From Deinococcus sp. LM3 (GTDB lineage Bacteria; Deinococcota; Deinococci; Deinococcales; Deinococcaceae), in NCBI RefSeq assembly GCF_002017875.1, contig NZ_MUFV01000003.1, positions 156,001 to 220,000 of the forward strand: a DNA stretch of 64,000 bases, written 5' to 3'. The notes below the pieces were generated by a model that made no database searches, had not been told where the DNA came from, and worked only from the letters and a program-made list of their open reading frames with translations. Positions 35,368-43,992 of the stretch are shown here, one piece after another. Within the stretch, counting starts at the first letter, position 1, and each line of letters begins with the position of its first letter. A program made the translations under genes and the position numbers.

Positions 35368-35410
35368 TGGACGGGTCTATATTTACACCCGTCCAGTTTT
35401 GTGGCATGAT
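35368..35410 (+). promoter_or_regulatory. Operator and promoter of the TetR gene
   Basis: A perfect 9-bp inverted repeat, TGGACGGGT (35368-35376) and ACCCGTCCA (35387-35395), spaced by 10 bp, overlaps TTTACA (35382-35387) - 17 bp - CATGAT (35405-35410). The -10 box ends 7 nt before the GTG start, so the message is probably leaderless. This is a textbook autoregulatory TetR site and also lies upstream of the divergent Wsp-like operon. Confidence 0.75.
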
Positions 35411-35417
35411 CTGACCT

Positions 35418-36017
35418 GTGGAGGTCACCCCAGCACCCGGACGCCGTGAACGCAAGAAACTCGAGACCTGGCGAAAGATCCGCCACGTCGCCCTGAACTT
35501 GATCCTCGAACGCGGCTACAGCAACGTCAGCCTTGAGGACATCGCGCGGGCCGCCGACGTCTCCCGCGCCACACTGTTCAACTACTTCCCGTCCAAGGAA
35601 GCCATGCTCTTCGCGCCCGACCCCGAGGAACAGCAGCGCTGGCAGGCCTTCCTGGACGCCCGGCCCAAAGGCGAACACCCCTGGACCACCCTGGAAGCCT
35701 TCTTCCTCGACTACACCGCCGGGTACGAGACCAAACTCCGATTGCAAAAGCAGCTGCAGGCTGAGGTCGCCGCGCTCCGCCAGGGCAACCAGGACGTCAG
35801 CGAACGCCTCAGCGCCTTCCTTGCCGACTGGCTCGGCACGCGCCTGCACACCCAGGGGCGCGACCCGCAGGACGCCGCCCTGCTGAGCGCCCTGGCCTTC
35901 ACCGTCATGGGCGTCGTCTTCGCCCGCTGGCAACCCGACGAGCCGTTCAGCGTCTTCCAGGACCTGCTGCGCCGCACCTTCCACCGCGCCGGACAGGGCC
36001 TGACCTCCACCCTCTGA
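35418..36017 (+). CDS. TetR-family repressor
   Basis: A 199-residue regulator. The N-terminal helix-turn-helix reads VSLEDIARAADVSRATLFNYFPSK, standard for TetR; the C-terminal ligand domain is not assignable. It probably binds the palindrome that covers its own promoter and controls the SDR and flavoreductase genes downstream. Neighbours suggest it senses an electrophile or quinone-like compound (inference). GTG start, leaderless. Confidence 0.87.
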   Translation: MEVTPAPGRRERKKLETWRKIRHVALNLILERGYSNVSLEDIARAADVSRATLFNYFPSKEAMLFAPDPEEQQRWQAFLDARPKGEHPWTTLEAFFLDYTAGYETKLRLQKQLQAEVAALRQGNQDVSERLSAFLADWLGTRLHTQGRDPQDAALLSALAFTVMGVVFARWQPDEPFSVFQDLLRRTFHRAGQGLTSTL

Positions 36018-36129
36018 CCTCCACACACTGACCCACCCCACCTGATTCACCCACAGACCCCCTCAGGTTCCGTCCCGCACGGCACCACGCCCCTCTCACA
36101 CCCCAATCTCGGGGAAAGGCAGGTTCACC

Positions 36130-36942
36130 ATGTCCAGAGTCTGGTTCATCACAGGAGCGTCACGCGGCTTCGGCCGGGAATTCACACTCGCCGCCCTGGA
36201 GCGCGGGGACCGCGTCGCCGCCACCGCCCGCACCCTCAGCACCCTCGACGACCTGAAGGTCCACGGGGACGCCTTCCTGCCCATCGAACTCGACGTGACC
36301 GACCGCGCCGCCGACTTCGCGGCCGTGCAGCAGGCCCACGCGCACTTCGGGCAGCTCGACATCGTCGTGAACAACGCCGGGTACGGCCACTTCGGGTTCA
36401 TCGAGGAGATCAGCGAACAGGAAGCCCGCGACCAGCTGGAAACCAACGTGTTCGGCGCCCTGTGGATCACGCAGGCCGCGCTGCCCATCATGCGCGCCCA
36501 GGGCGGCGGGCACATCATTCAGGTGTCCAGCATGGGCGGGCAGGTCGCGTTCCCCAGCCTGGGCATCTACCACGCGTCCAAGTGGGCGCTGGAGGGCATG
36601 AGCGAGGCGCTCGCGCAGGAAGTCGCCGCGCAGGGCATCCGGGTCACGCTGGTCGAACCCGGCGCGTACGGCACCGACTGGGCCGGCACGTCCGCCAACC
36701 ACTCGCAGCCCAACCCCGTCTACGACGGCTTCCGTCAGGCCATGGCGGAGCGCGGCGCCGGCACCCAGATGGGCGACCCGGCCGCCGCCGCCCGCGCCCT
36801 GCTGAAAGTCGTGGACAGCGAACACCCGCCCCTGCGCGTGCTGTTCGGCACGCAGGCCTACGACGTCGTGCAGGGCATCACCGCGCAGCGCGTGCAGACC
36901 TGGAAGGACTGGGAAGCCGTGTCCCGCGAAGCGCAGGGCTGA
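36130..36942 (+). CDS. Short-chain dehydrogenase/reductase
   Basis: A 270-residue classical SDR: TGASRGFG cofactor motif, NNAGYG, catalytic Ser in VSSMGG and YHASKWALEG (YxxxK). The TARTLSTLDDL stretch after strand 2 and overall pattern fit the large group of NADP-dependent SDRs found beside TetR repressors. Substrate unknown. Its TGA is immediately followed by the next ATG. Confidence 0.85.
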   Translation: MSRVWFITGASRGFGREFTLAALERGDRVAATARTLSTLDDLKVHGDAFLPIELDVTDRAADFAAVQQAHAHFGQLDIVVNNAGYGHFGFIEEISEQEARDQLETNVFGALWITQAALPIMRAQGGGHIIQVSSMGGQVAFPSLGIYHASKWALEGMSEALAQEVAAQGIRVTLVEPGAYGTDWAGTSANHSQPNPVYDGFRQAMAERGAGTQMGDPAAAARALLKVVDSEHPPLRVLFGTQAYDVVQGITAQRVQTWKDWEAVSREAQG

Positions 36943-37524
36943 ATGCCGCGCATCGGTGTCATCATCGGCAGTACCCGCCAGGGCCGCTTCGCGGATCAGG
37001 TCATGGCGTGGCTCACGCCGTTCCTGGAGCGGCGCGGCGACCTGGGCTTCGAGACCCTCGACCTGCGTGACTTCGACCTGCCGTTCTTCGATGAGCGGGC
37101 CTCGAACGCCTACGCCCCCACCCAGAACGCAGAGGGCCGCCGCTGGCAGGAGACGCTGGCCGGATTCGACGGCTTCATCTTCCTGGTCGCCGAGTACAAC
37201 CACGCCCCCACCGCTGCCCTGAAAAACGCGCTGGACTACGCCTACCCGGAGTGGAGGCGCAAACCCGGCGCCTGCGTCGGCTACGGCGGGGTCGGCGGCG
37301 CACGGGCCGTGGAGGGCCTGCGGACCATCCTGGTCGAACTGCAGATGGCGCCCGTGCGGCACGCCGTGCACATCGCCGGGAACGACTTCTACGCCGCCGT
37401 GACCGGACAGCAGCCCCTGGGTGCCCTCACGTACCTGGACTCCAGCGTGCACGCCATGCTGGACGACCTGTCCTGGTGGGCGCACGCGCTGAACGCCGCC
37501 CGGGGCGCCGGTACGCCCGGCTAG
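36943..37524 (+). CDS. NADPH-dependent FMN reductase
   Basis: A 193-residue flavodoxin-like reductase. GSTRQGRFADQV is the FMN phosphate loop, and VAEYNHAPTAALKNALDY the PxYN-type motif that contacts flavin in the NADPH-dependent FMN reductase family (azoreductase/quinone reductase relatives). Directly abuts the SDR gene, so both belong to the TetR operon. Confidence 0.86.
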   Translation: MPRIGVIIGSTRQGRFADQVMAWLTPFLERRGDLGFETLDLRDFDLPFFDERASNAYAPTQNAEGRRWQETLAGFDGFIFLVAEYNHAPTAALKNALDYAYPEWRRKPGACVGYGGVGGARAVEGLRTILVELQMAPVRHAVHIAGNDFYAAVTGQQPLGALTYLDSSVHAMLDDLSWWAHALNAARGAGTPG

Positions 37525-37618
37525 AGCCACTGTCAGAGCAGGATGCAGAGCGACAGCGTGCAGAGACAGCGGTGGCCGGGGTGTGCGTGCGGCACCAGGG
37601 TGAAACGGTACGCAGCGG

Positions 37619-38770
37619 TCAGTTGCGCAGGCGGTCGTCGCCCGGGGCGACGGCGAACACGCCTCCCCAGGGGCGGTAGCGGCTGACGAGCGTGTCGCGC
37701 CGCACCTGACCGCCGGGCAGCCGGACCTGCCGGGCCACGCTGACGAGCGCGCCGGGGGCGGGCATGTCGATGCGGCGGGCCTCGTCGCCGTTCAGGGCCG
37801 GGTCGCTCACGAAGGTCGGGCCGGGAGCGGGCCGCACCTGCGACTGCTGCGGGGTGGCGGTCCAGATGCGGCGTCCGTCGTCCTGTCCGAACAGGTGCAC
37901 GCTCAGGCGACTGGTGCGGGTATCCCAGTCGGCCTGCACCAGCAGCGGCGCGGGCGTGTCGTTACGCCAGCGGAGGTTCTTGGCGGGCGCGTACACGGCG
38001 GCGTCCAGACCCGGCTGGCCGTAGTACGCCACCTGATAGGAGTGCGCGTGCCGTTCCGTGACGGGCAGGCCCGCCGTCCAGGCGGCGCGGAAGACGGTGG
38101 TGCTGACCTGGCACAGGCCGCCGCCGTCCTCGGTACTCAGGCGGTTCCCGGTGATCACGTAGCCCGGCACGAAGCCGCGCGCGGCGGTGACGGGGCCGAT
38201 CAGGGCGTTGAAGTTCAGTTCGCGGCCCGCCTCGATCCACTGCCCGTGCACGCGGGACGCTCCGACCCGGATGTTCTGCACGCGGAAGTCCGGGCTGCCG
38301 CTGAAGCTGGAGGTGCCGGTGCCCAGGTGCGTGATCCGGCGGGTGGCGGCCCAGGCGACGTTTCGGGCGGGCGCGGTCAGGTTCACGCGCAGAGGCGCGC
38401 TGCTCTGTCCGTCGGTCAGGGCGTCCAGCACGGCGCGGTCGGAGGCGGCGCGGTCCACGGTCCAGCCGGTGCGGGCCTGCGCGGTCCAGCCGGTCCCCGC
38501 GCGGCTGAAGCGCAGGTCGCGGGGCGTGCGGGCGTCCACGGCGGCGTACGCGAGGTCCAGGGCGCGGCGCAGTTCCGGTGTGGGGCGGCCGGTGCGGCGC
38601 ACCTGCGCGGCCACGCTGTCCGGGACGGTCAGGGTCCGTGAATGGTGAAGGACGGGCCGCTGCACCTGTCCGCTTACCAGCCGGGGTTCCGGGGCGCTCC
38701 AGCGCAGGCTCAGCGCTCCGGCCGGGGCAGCCAGCAGCGCGCACAGCAGGGTCAGGAACAGCGTGCTCAT
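37619..38770 (-). CDS. VanW-family secreted protein with repeat-derived start
   Basis: A 383-residue protein with a signal peptide (MSTLFLTLLCALLAAPAGA). The centre contains the VanW landmarks FNALIGPVTAARGF, ENGGGLCQVSTTVF-like EDGGGLCQVSTTVFRAAW and a conserved HSYQVAYY region. These proteins occur in glycopeptide-resistance and cell-envelope contexts and their reaction is unsettled. The ATG is created by the edge of repeat copy C, which also brings a GGAG 6 nt upstream. A GGRIWTATPQQSQV-type C-terminal beta region follows. Confidence 0.78.
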   Translation of the reverse strand: MSTLFLTLLCALLAAPAGALSLRWSAPEPRLVSGQVQRPVLHHSRTLTVPDSVAAQVRRTGRPTPELRRALDLAYAAVDARTPRDLRFSRAGTGWTAQARTGWTVDRAASDRAVLDALTDGQSSAPLRVNLTAPARNVAWAATRRITHLGTGTSSFSGSPDFRVQNIRVGASRVHGQWIEAGRELNFNALIGPVTAARGFVPGYVITGNRLSTEDGGGLCQVSTTVFRAAWTAGLPVTERHAHSYQVAYYGQPGLDAAVYAPAKNLRWRNDTPAPLLVQADWDTRTSRLSVHLFGQDDGRRIWTATPQQSQVRPAPGPTFVSDPALNGDEARRIDMPAPGALVSVARQVRLPGGQVRRDTLVSRYRPWGGVFAVAPGDDRLRN

Positions 38771-38906
38771 ACGGACTCCGGTTGAATGGGCTGCAAAGAC
38801 CGTTCAATCCGAGCGGATGCGAGCAGGAGAGAAACGGGTTCCGGACGTGGAGCTGACAAGCCGGTGAAGTTCCGGATTGTCAGCGAAACAAACGGAATCC
38901 GTATCA
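38767..38906 (+). repeat. TCA-flanked dispersed repeat, copy C
   Basis: 140 bp, TCA at 38767-38769 and 38904-38906. Terminal inverted repeats as in copy B. The second hairpin reads GCTGACAA..TTGTCAGC, with a longer perfectly paired base than in the other copies. The left edge forms the start codon of the VanW-like gene; the right edge is in intergenic DNA. Confidence 0.9.
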
Positions 38907-39046
38907 GGGGTCGGGCAGCAGGGGAGAACAGGGAAGAGATGGCGGACCTCCGGAGGGGGGGAGACGGGGGGACAGGGGGCCGACGGCAGCGGGGGCGCGG
39001 GGCCGGGATTCCTCCCAGCGCCGCGCCCCCGCTGCCGGACCGTGGA

Positions 39047-39526
39047 TCAGGGCATCAGGACCGTGTCGATCACGTGGATGACGCCGTTGCTGGCGCGCAC
39101 GTCGGCCTTGGTGACGGTGGAGTCGTTGATCATGACCATCCCGCCGCTGGTGCTGATGCGGATGTTCGCGCCGTTCACGGTCTTGGCGGAGGTCAGTTTC
39201 GTGACCTGCGCGGCGGTCACGCGGCCGGGCACCACGTGGTACAGCAGCAGCGCCTTGAGCTGGGCGGGATCGTTCAGCAGCGCGTTCAGGTCCGCTTCCG
39301 GCACCTTGGCGAACGCGGCGTTGGTGGGAGCGAACACCGTGAACGGCCCGGCGCTGTTCAGGGTGTCGACCAGCCCGGCGGCCTGCACGGCGGCCAGCAG
39401 GGTGCTGAAGTTCGGGTCGTTCGCGACGATGCTGGCGATCGTGTTGCCGCCGGGAACCATGCTGCCGCCGCCAGCGAAGGCCGTGGTGCTCAGAAGCAGG
39501 GCAGATGTCAGGATCAGGTTCTTCAT
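39047..39526 (-). CDS. Secreted fasciclin-domain protein
   Basis: A 159-residue precursor with a signal peptide (MKNLILTSALLLSTTAFA). One fasciclin (FAS1) domain: TIASIVANDPNFSTLLAAV, FTVFAPTNAAFAKVP, LLLYHVVPGRV and the closing NGVIHVIDTVLMP. FAS1 domains mediate surface or matrix adhesion. GGAGG lies 7 nt before the ATG, which fixes the start over an earlier in-frame codon. Confidence 0.88.
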   Translation of the reverse strand: MKNLILTSALLLSTTAFAGGGSMVPGGNTIASIVANDPNFSTLLAAVQAAGLVDTLNSAGPFTVFAPTNAAFAKVPEADLNALLNDPAQLKALLLYHVVPGRVTAAQVTKLTSAKTVNGANIRISTSGGMVMINDSTVTKADVRASNGVIHVIDTVLMP

Positions 39527-39866
39527 GGTGGACCTCCGGAGAAAGAGAAAGACTTGAATCACTAGAGAAGTGACCCTGAAATGTTGTGGCGTGCGGAGAT
39601 TGATTTTTCCGCGACACCGTGATCTTAGTCAGTAGCCCGGAAGCCTCAGCGTACGGCGTCATACAATGAGCGCCCGTTAAAGTAAGCGTGCTTCCAGAGC
39701 CTCATGCCGGGCCGGGGTGCATGAGGACATGAGACGGATTCCGACTGAAGCGAGGCAGCCCTCCGGGCGTGAAGTTGGCAAGCCGCTGCCGTGCCGGTTG
39801 GCTCACGCAACAGCCCGGAGTCCGCACGGGCAGGTGCGCGCCGCTCCTGCATGCCTGCGTGGCAGA
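39527..39866. other. Intergenic region with a decayed repeat
   Basis: No gene seen in 340 bases. The first 130 are moderately AT-rich and should hold the fasciclin promoter. A degenerate copy of the dispersed repeat lies at about 39728-39830. Confidence 0.45.
39728..39830 (+). repeat. Decayed copy of the dispersed repeat
   Basis: Left edge GACGGATTCCGACTGAAG, middle CCTCCGGGCGTGAAGTTGGCAAGCCG (given here as an aligned block, positions 39759-39785), and right edge CGGAGTCCGCAC follow the order of the repeat consensus. The first hairpin is deleted and the second no longer pairs well. Many changes are A/T to G/C, as expected of an old copy drifting to genome composition. Confidence 0.5.
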
Positions 39867-40607
39867 ATGCCCGGCGTGACCGACCCCGATCTGCTTCCGC
39901 GCGCCCGCAAGCTGATGGGCCTGTACCGGGGCGGCGTGGGCGGCGAGCGCGGCAACGCCGGACGCCGCCTGAGCGCCCTGCTGCGCGAACACGACCTGAC
40001 CCTGTTCGACCTGGACCCCAGCCTGCCCGTCACGCAGGACCTCGCGGCCCTCGACTCGTGGCGCGAATCGGCCGCGCTGCTCGCCCGGCTGGGCACCGAC
40101 GCGCAGGACGACGCCCTGAGCGCCCTGGTCGACGCCGACGACCTGACCGACCCCGAGATGCGCCGCCTGCTGGACGCCGTGAACCTGCACCGACTGGCCG
40201 AGGTGCGCGTGGACGGCTGGGCCGCCCTGGACGGCGTGGACCCGGCCGCGCTGCGGCAGGCGGCCGCCTCGATCACCCCGGCCGACGTGCTGGTCGCCCA
40301 GGGCTCGCTGGCCAGCCGCCTGCGGTTCGCGGCGGCCCGGCAGCTGTACTTCCAGACGCACCCGCCCCGCCTGATCCGCACCGAAACGCCTGCCCAGACG
40401 GCGTTCGTACGCGGCCTGATCGAGACCCTGACCGGGCATCCCACCCTGCCGCCCGGTCCGGAGGGGGGCGTGCGCGCCCACCTGAGCGCCCCGCAGCTCG
40501 CGCGGGTGCGGGCACTGACCGCCACCTTCCTGCCCGAAGCGGACCGCCGCGCCGCGCAGGCCGCCCGCGAGTACGGCGAGGCACTGGCCCGCCAGGAACG
40601 CGACTGA
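39867..40607 (+). CDS. Hypothetical protein with N-terminal DUF2786-like segment
   Basis: A 246-residue soluble protein. The first 45 residues (LPRARKLMGLYRGG, then NAGRRLSALLREHDLTLFDL) resemble the short DUF2786 helical repeat, in which a pool of small helices ends with an xxHxL motif. The remainder is helical and acidic with no known motif. ATG at 39867 or GTG at 39876 are both possible; the longer frame upstream runs through the decayed repeat and is not credible. Function unknown. Confidence 0.55.
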   Translation: MPGVTDPDLLPRARKLMGLYRGGVGGERGNAGRRLSALLREHDLTLFDLDPSLPVTQDLAALDSWRESAALLARLGTDAQDDALSALVDADDLTDPEMRRLLDAVNLHRLAEVRVDGWAALDGVDPAALRQAAASITPADVLVAQGSLASRLRFAAARQLYFQTHPPRLIRTETPAQTAFVRGLIETLTGHPTLPPGPEGGVRAHLSAPQLARVRALTATFLPEADRRAAQAAREYGEALARQERD

Positions 40608-40809
40608 CCTGAACCCGCCCATCCGGAACACGACCGACCTGCAATTCCCCACGCCCCGCGTTCCGACTGGCAGGCCCGGCGGTTTTGCGGCAGAGTGGGG
40701 GCTCCTGCCACCGGCGCTGCCCGTCGCGGCTCCACGCAGGGAGCCGGTGCGAAGGGCGCGACAGGCCGCCGCCGCGGCGGCACGCAGGACGGGCACCACG
40801 AGGTCAAGT

Positions 40810-41838
40810 ATGAAGAAGGTTCTGTTCAACAAGAATTTCAGCGTCACGGCCGCGCAGATCACCGCGCTGACCGGCAGCGGGTACGAAATCTGGGCCAGTC
40901 ACACGGACGCCGGGCACGGCATGCTGGCCGCCGCGCCCCACACCTTCCTGGAACCGCGCGGCCTGATCGGTGACGAGTACGCCGACTGGCTGCGCCGCGC
41001 CTGCGAGGAACGCGGCATCGACGCCCTGATTCCGGGTAAGGAACGTGAGCTGCTGGCGCGGCACGCCCCGGCCTTCGCGGCGTCCGGCACGGCCGTCCTG
41101 GCCCCCGCCTCCGAGGACACCCAGCGGCACCTGGAACGCAAGGACGAATTCCTGCGCGCCTGGGACCCGGCCATGCTGCCCATCCCACGCTGGACGACCT
41201 TCGATTCGCTCGGCAGCTTCGACGCCGCCTGGGACGCCCTGCGCGAGGACGGCACCCGCCTGTGCGTCAAACCGGCCCGTGGCATCTACGCCAGCGGGTT
41301 CCGCGTGATCCTGGAACGCCCGGACCTGGGGTCGTTCCTGAAGGGCGAGCTGTACCAGATGAGTCACGCGGCCGCACGCGAGCTGTTCGCCGCGCCGGAC
41401 CTGCCCACCATGCTCCTGATGCACACCCTGGAAGGAGCCGAGCGCAGCGTGGACTGCGTGGCGTGGCAGGGCCGCCTGATCCGCGCCGTCGTGCGCCGCA
41501 AGTCCCCTGACGGGCAGCAGATCGAGTCCCGCCCGGACCTCGTGCAGGCCGCCGCTCAGATCGCGCGGCACTACGGCCTGAGCGGCATCTTCAACTTCCA
41601 GACGAAAGACGACCTGCGCGGTGGGACGCGCGTGGCGAACATGCTGGAGATCAACGCCCGTGCGTCCGGCGGCCTGCGGTACTCCATGGCGGCCGGCGTG
41701 AACTTCCCGCGCCTGCTGCTCGACGCCTGGAGTGGCGCGCTCGACTGGGACGCCCTGCCGCCCGTGCAGACCGGACTGGACGTGGCCGAGGACAAGGTCG
41801 TGCGCGTCGTCAGTCGCCCCGTCCCGGAGCCTGCGTGA
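40810..41838 (+). CDS. ATP-grasp enzyme of the Ter-associated biosynthetic module
   Basis: A 342-residue ATP-grasp protein. An N-terminal nucleotide-like subdomain, then the ATP lid region (KDEFLRAWDPAMLPIPRW, LCVKPARGIYASGF) and the metal-binding end LEINARASGGLRYSMAAG. Order of genes that follow (PRTase-TRSP, HAD, StiP, CitE-like) identifies the nucleoside-like-metabolite module described for tellurium-resistance systems by comparative genomics. It should ligate an amino or carboxyl compound; substrate unknown. ATG chosen for the GAGGT 6 nt upstream. Confidence 0.82.
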   Translation: MKKVLFNKNFSVTAAQITALTGSGYEIWASHTDAGHGMLAAAPHTFLEPRGLIGDEYADWLRRACEERGIDALIPGKERELLARHAPAFAASGTAVLAPASEDTQRHLERKDEFLRAWDPAMLPIPRWTTFDSLGSFDAAWDALREDGTRLCVKPARGIYASGFRVILERPDLGSFLKGELYQMSHAAARELFAAPDLPTMLLMHTLEGAERSVDCVAWQGRLIRAVVRRKSPDGQQIESRPDLVQAAAQIARHYGLSGIFNFQTKDDLRGGTRVANMLEINARASGGLRYSMAAGVNFPRLLLDAWSGALDWDALPPVQTGLDVAEDKVVRVVSRPVPEPA

Positions 41839-43052
41839 CCGGCACCCCGACCGTACCCGTGTCGGCTGATCAGACGGCCGCCGATCAGCCGGCCGCCGAT
41901 CAGCCGGCCGGGCGCCGCGTGACGCTGCCCAGCGGGGAACTGAACCTGCACCTGGAAAGCTCGGCGCTGCCGCTGGACGACCTGCTGGGCTTCGCGGTGC
42001 GCCGCAACCCGAAACGCGGCTTCCTGTTCGTCAGCCGCGTGCTGGGCAAGCACATCCCGGTGCGCCCGTCCGTCGCGGCCAGTACGCACGCGGCGCTCGC
42101 GGCGGCCCTCCCGCCGCTGACCCGCCCGCACTTCATCGGGCTGGCCGAGACGGCCACCGCGCTCGGCGAGGGCGTGTTCCGCGCGTGGCAGGCGCGGCAC
42201 ACGCCCGCCGCAGACACCCTGGCGGACGGTTCGTGGCTGACCGCCGCCGGGCGCGGCACCTTCCAGCACACCACCCGCTACCACCAGCGGGCGCCGCTGC
42301 TGCTGCGCTTCGACGAGCCGCACTCTCACGCACCGGCGCACCTCGTGTACGATCCGGGCGAGGCGGCCCGCGCCGCGCAGGAACTCGTGCTGATCGACGA
42401 CGAGCTCTCGACCGGCACCACCCTGGAGAACCTCGCGCGCGAGTGGCTGGCGCTGCACCCGCACGTCCGGCGGGTCGTGCTGGTCAGCCTGACCGACTGG
42501 TGCGTGCGCCGCGACGCCGTGCAGGCCGCCCTGCCGGTCCCGGTGGAGTTCGTGAGCCTGTCGCGCGGCACGTTCACGTTCACGCCCGACCCGGCCTGGA
42601 CGCCCGCCACGCTGCCCGCCGTGACCGGCGACGGCGGCGACCGCAGCGACCTGCTGCCCGCCCGCAGCGCCCGGCTGGGGCATCCCGGCGGCCCGGACCT
42701 GAGCGACTGGACGACGCCCGGCTCCGACGCCGACCTGCGCGGCGGGCCGCTGCTGGTCCTGGGAACCGGCGAGTACCAGTTCCCGGCGTTCGCGCTGGCC
42801 CGCACCCTGGAGGCGCGCGGCCTGGACGTCCACTGGAGCGCCACGACCCGCAGCCCGGTCCTGCCGGGCCTCGCCATCGGGAGCGCCCTGACCTTCACCG
42901 ACAACGTCGGGGACGGTATTCCGAACTACCTGTACAACGTGCGCCCGGAGGCGTACGCGCGCATCCTCGTCACCTTCGAGGGCGCGTGCCAGCCCGACCC
43001 GGCCCTGATGGAGGCGCTCGGGCCGCACGCGCGGGCCGTGAGGCTCTCGTGA
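41835..43052 (+). CDS. Phosphoribosyltransferase with TRSP domain
   Basis: A 405-residue protein. The PRPP-binding loop LVLIDDELSTGTT marks a type I PRTase fold in the first 230 residues; the second part contains LVLGTGEYQFPAFALA and the eponymous TTRSPV of the TRSP domain. Together they are thought to make and modify a ribosylated base. The first 25 residues hold three AADQP repeats. GTG start overlaps the ATP-grasp stop (GTGA). Confidence 0.85.
   Translation: MTGTPTVPVSADQTAADQPAADQPAGRRVTLPSGELNLHLESSALPLDDLLGFAVRRNPKRGFLFVSRVLGKHIPVRPSVAASTHAALAAALPPLTRPHFIGLAETATALGEGVFRAWQARHTPAADTLADGSWLTAAGRGTFQHTTRYHQRAPLLLRFDEPHSHAPAHLVYDPGEAARAAQELVLIDDELSTGTTLENLAREWLALHPHVRRVVLVSLTDWCVRRDAVQAALPVPVEFVSLSRGTFTFTPDPAWTPATLPAVTGDGGDRSDLLPARSARLGHPGGPDLSDWTTPGSDADLRGGPLLVLGTGEYQFPAFALARTLEARGLDVHWSATTRSPVLPGLAIGSALTFTDNVGDGIPNYLYNVRPEAYARILVTFEGACQPDPALMEALGPHARAVRLS
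41868..41912 (+). repeat. Tandem 15-bp coding repeat
   Basis: Three units of GATCAGCCGGCCGCC (first and last with one or two changes) encode AADQP repeats at the N-terminus of the PRTase. Confidence 0.65.
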
Positions 43053-43828
43053 CCGCCGCGCCCACCACCACCACCCCCATCGTGGTCTTCGCGGACCTGG
43101 ACGACACGCTGTTCCAGACGCTGCGCAAACTGCCCGGCGCGGACCCCGCCACCCTGACACCCATGACCGTGGACTCGCGCGGGCAGCCGCACTCTCACGC
43201 CACGCCCGCGCAGATGGCGCTGCTGGACCTGCTGGCCGCCCCGCACGTCACCCTGGTGCCCGTCACGGGCCGCGACGCGGCCGCCATGGCGCGCGTGACC
43301 CTGCCGCTGCGGTCCTGGCGGGTACTGGACCACGGGCTGACCATCCTGACGCCCGCCGGCACGCCCGACCCGGAATGGGCCGCGCACGTCCGGGCGCACC
43401 TCGCGCCGCTGCAGGAGCCCCTGCGCGCCGGGACCGAGGCGATCGCCCCGCACGCCGCGCGGCTCGGGGCGCGCCTGACCTCGCACGCCGCACACGGCAC
43501 GCCGTTCATGACCGTCCTGAAACACCCGGACGCCGATCCGGCCGTCCTGGCCGAGCTGCAGGACCGGCTGGAGGCTGCGCACGGCCCGGACCACCCGCTG
43601 CGGGTGATCGCGAACGCGAACAACGTCAGCCTGCTGCCCCGCCACCTCGGCAAGGCCGCCGCCGTGCGTTACCTGCTCGGCACGCACCTGAGCGGCGCGG
43701 CCCTGACACTCGGCCTGGGCGACTCGGTCAGCGACCTGCCGTTCATGGACGAGTGCGATTTCGCGCTCACGCCCCGGCGCGGCCAGCTGATGCGCACGCT
43801 GCGCGGCCTGACCCTGCCGCAACGCTGA
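43049..43828 (+). CDS. HAD-family hydrolase of the Ter-associated module
   Basis: A 259-residue haloacid-dehalogenase-like phosphatase: motif I VVFADLDDTLFQT, motif II VPVTGRD, motif III Lys in HLGKAAAVRYLL and motif IV LGLGDSVSDLPFMDECD. Cap resembles the Cof/trehalose-phosphatase type. Probably dephosphorylates the ribosylated intermediate. GTG start overlaps the PRTase stop. The last codons plus stop are duplicated 32 bp downstream. Confidence 0.82.
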   Translation: MTAAPTTTTPIVVFADLDDTLFQTLRKLPGADPATLTPMTVDSRGQPHSHATPAQMALLDLLAAPHVTLVPVTGRDAAAMARVTLPLRSWRVLDHGLTILTPAGTPDPEWAAHVRAHLAPLQEPLRAGTEAIAPHAARLGARLTSHAAHGTPFMTVLKHPDADPAVLAELQDRLEAAHGPDHPLRVIANANNVSLLPRHLGKAAAVRYLLGTHLSGAALTLGLGDSVSDLPFMDECDFALTPRRGQLMRTLRGLTLPQR

Positions 43829-43864
43829 CCCCGCCCGCCCTGACCCTGCCGCAACGCTGACCCC
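43807..43864 (+). repeat. 26-bp direct duplication across the HAD stop codon
   Basis: The 26-bp sequence at 43807-43832 (ending of the HAD gene, LTLPQR and stop) is repeated exactly at 43839-43864, in non-coding DNA. It looks like a recent slippage or repair duplication. Confidence 0.8.
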
Positions 43865-43992
43865 CGCACCCCCCCCCCGGCGCAGGAACGGCTGGGGACG
43901 CGACCCTGACCTTCCCGTGTTTCCCTGACGGCGCGGCCCAGCCACACCCGTATTCCCTCACCTTCCCCCACCGCGACCAGAGGACGCCCGCC

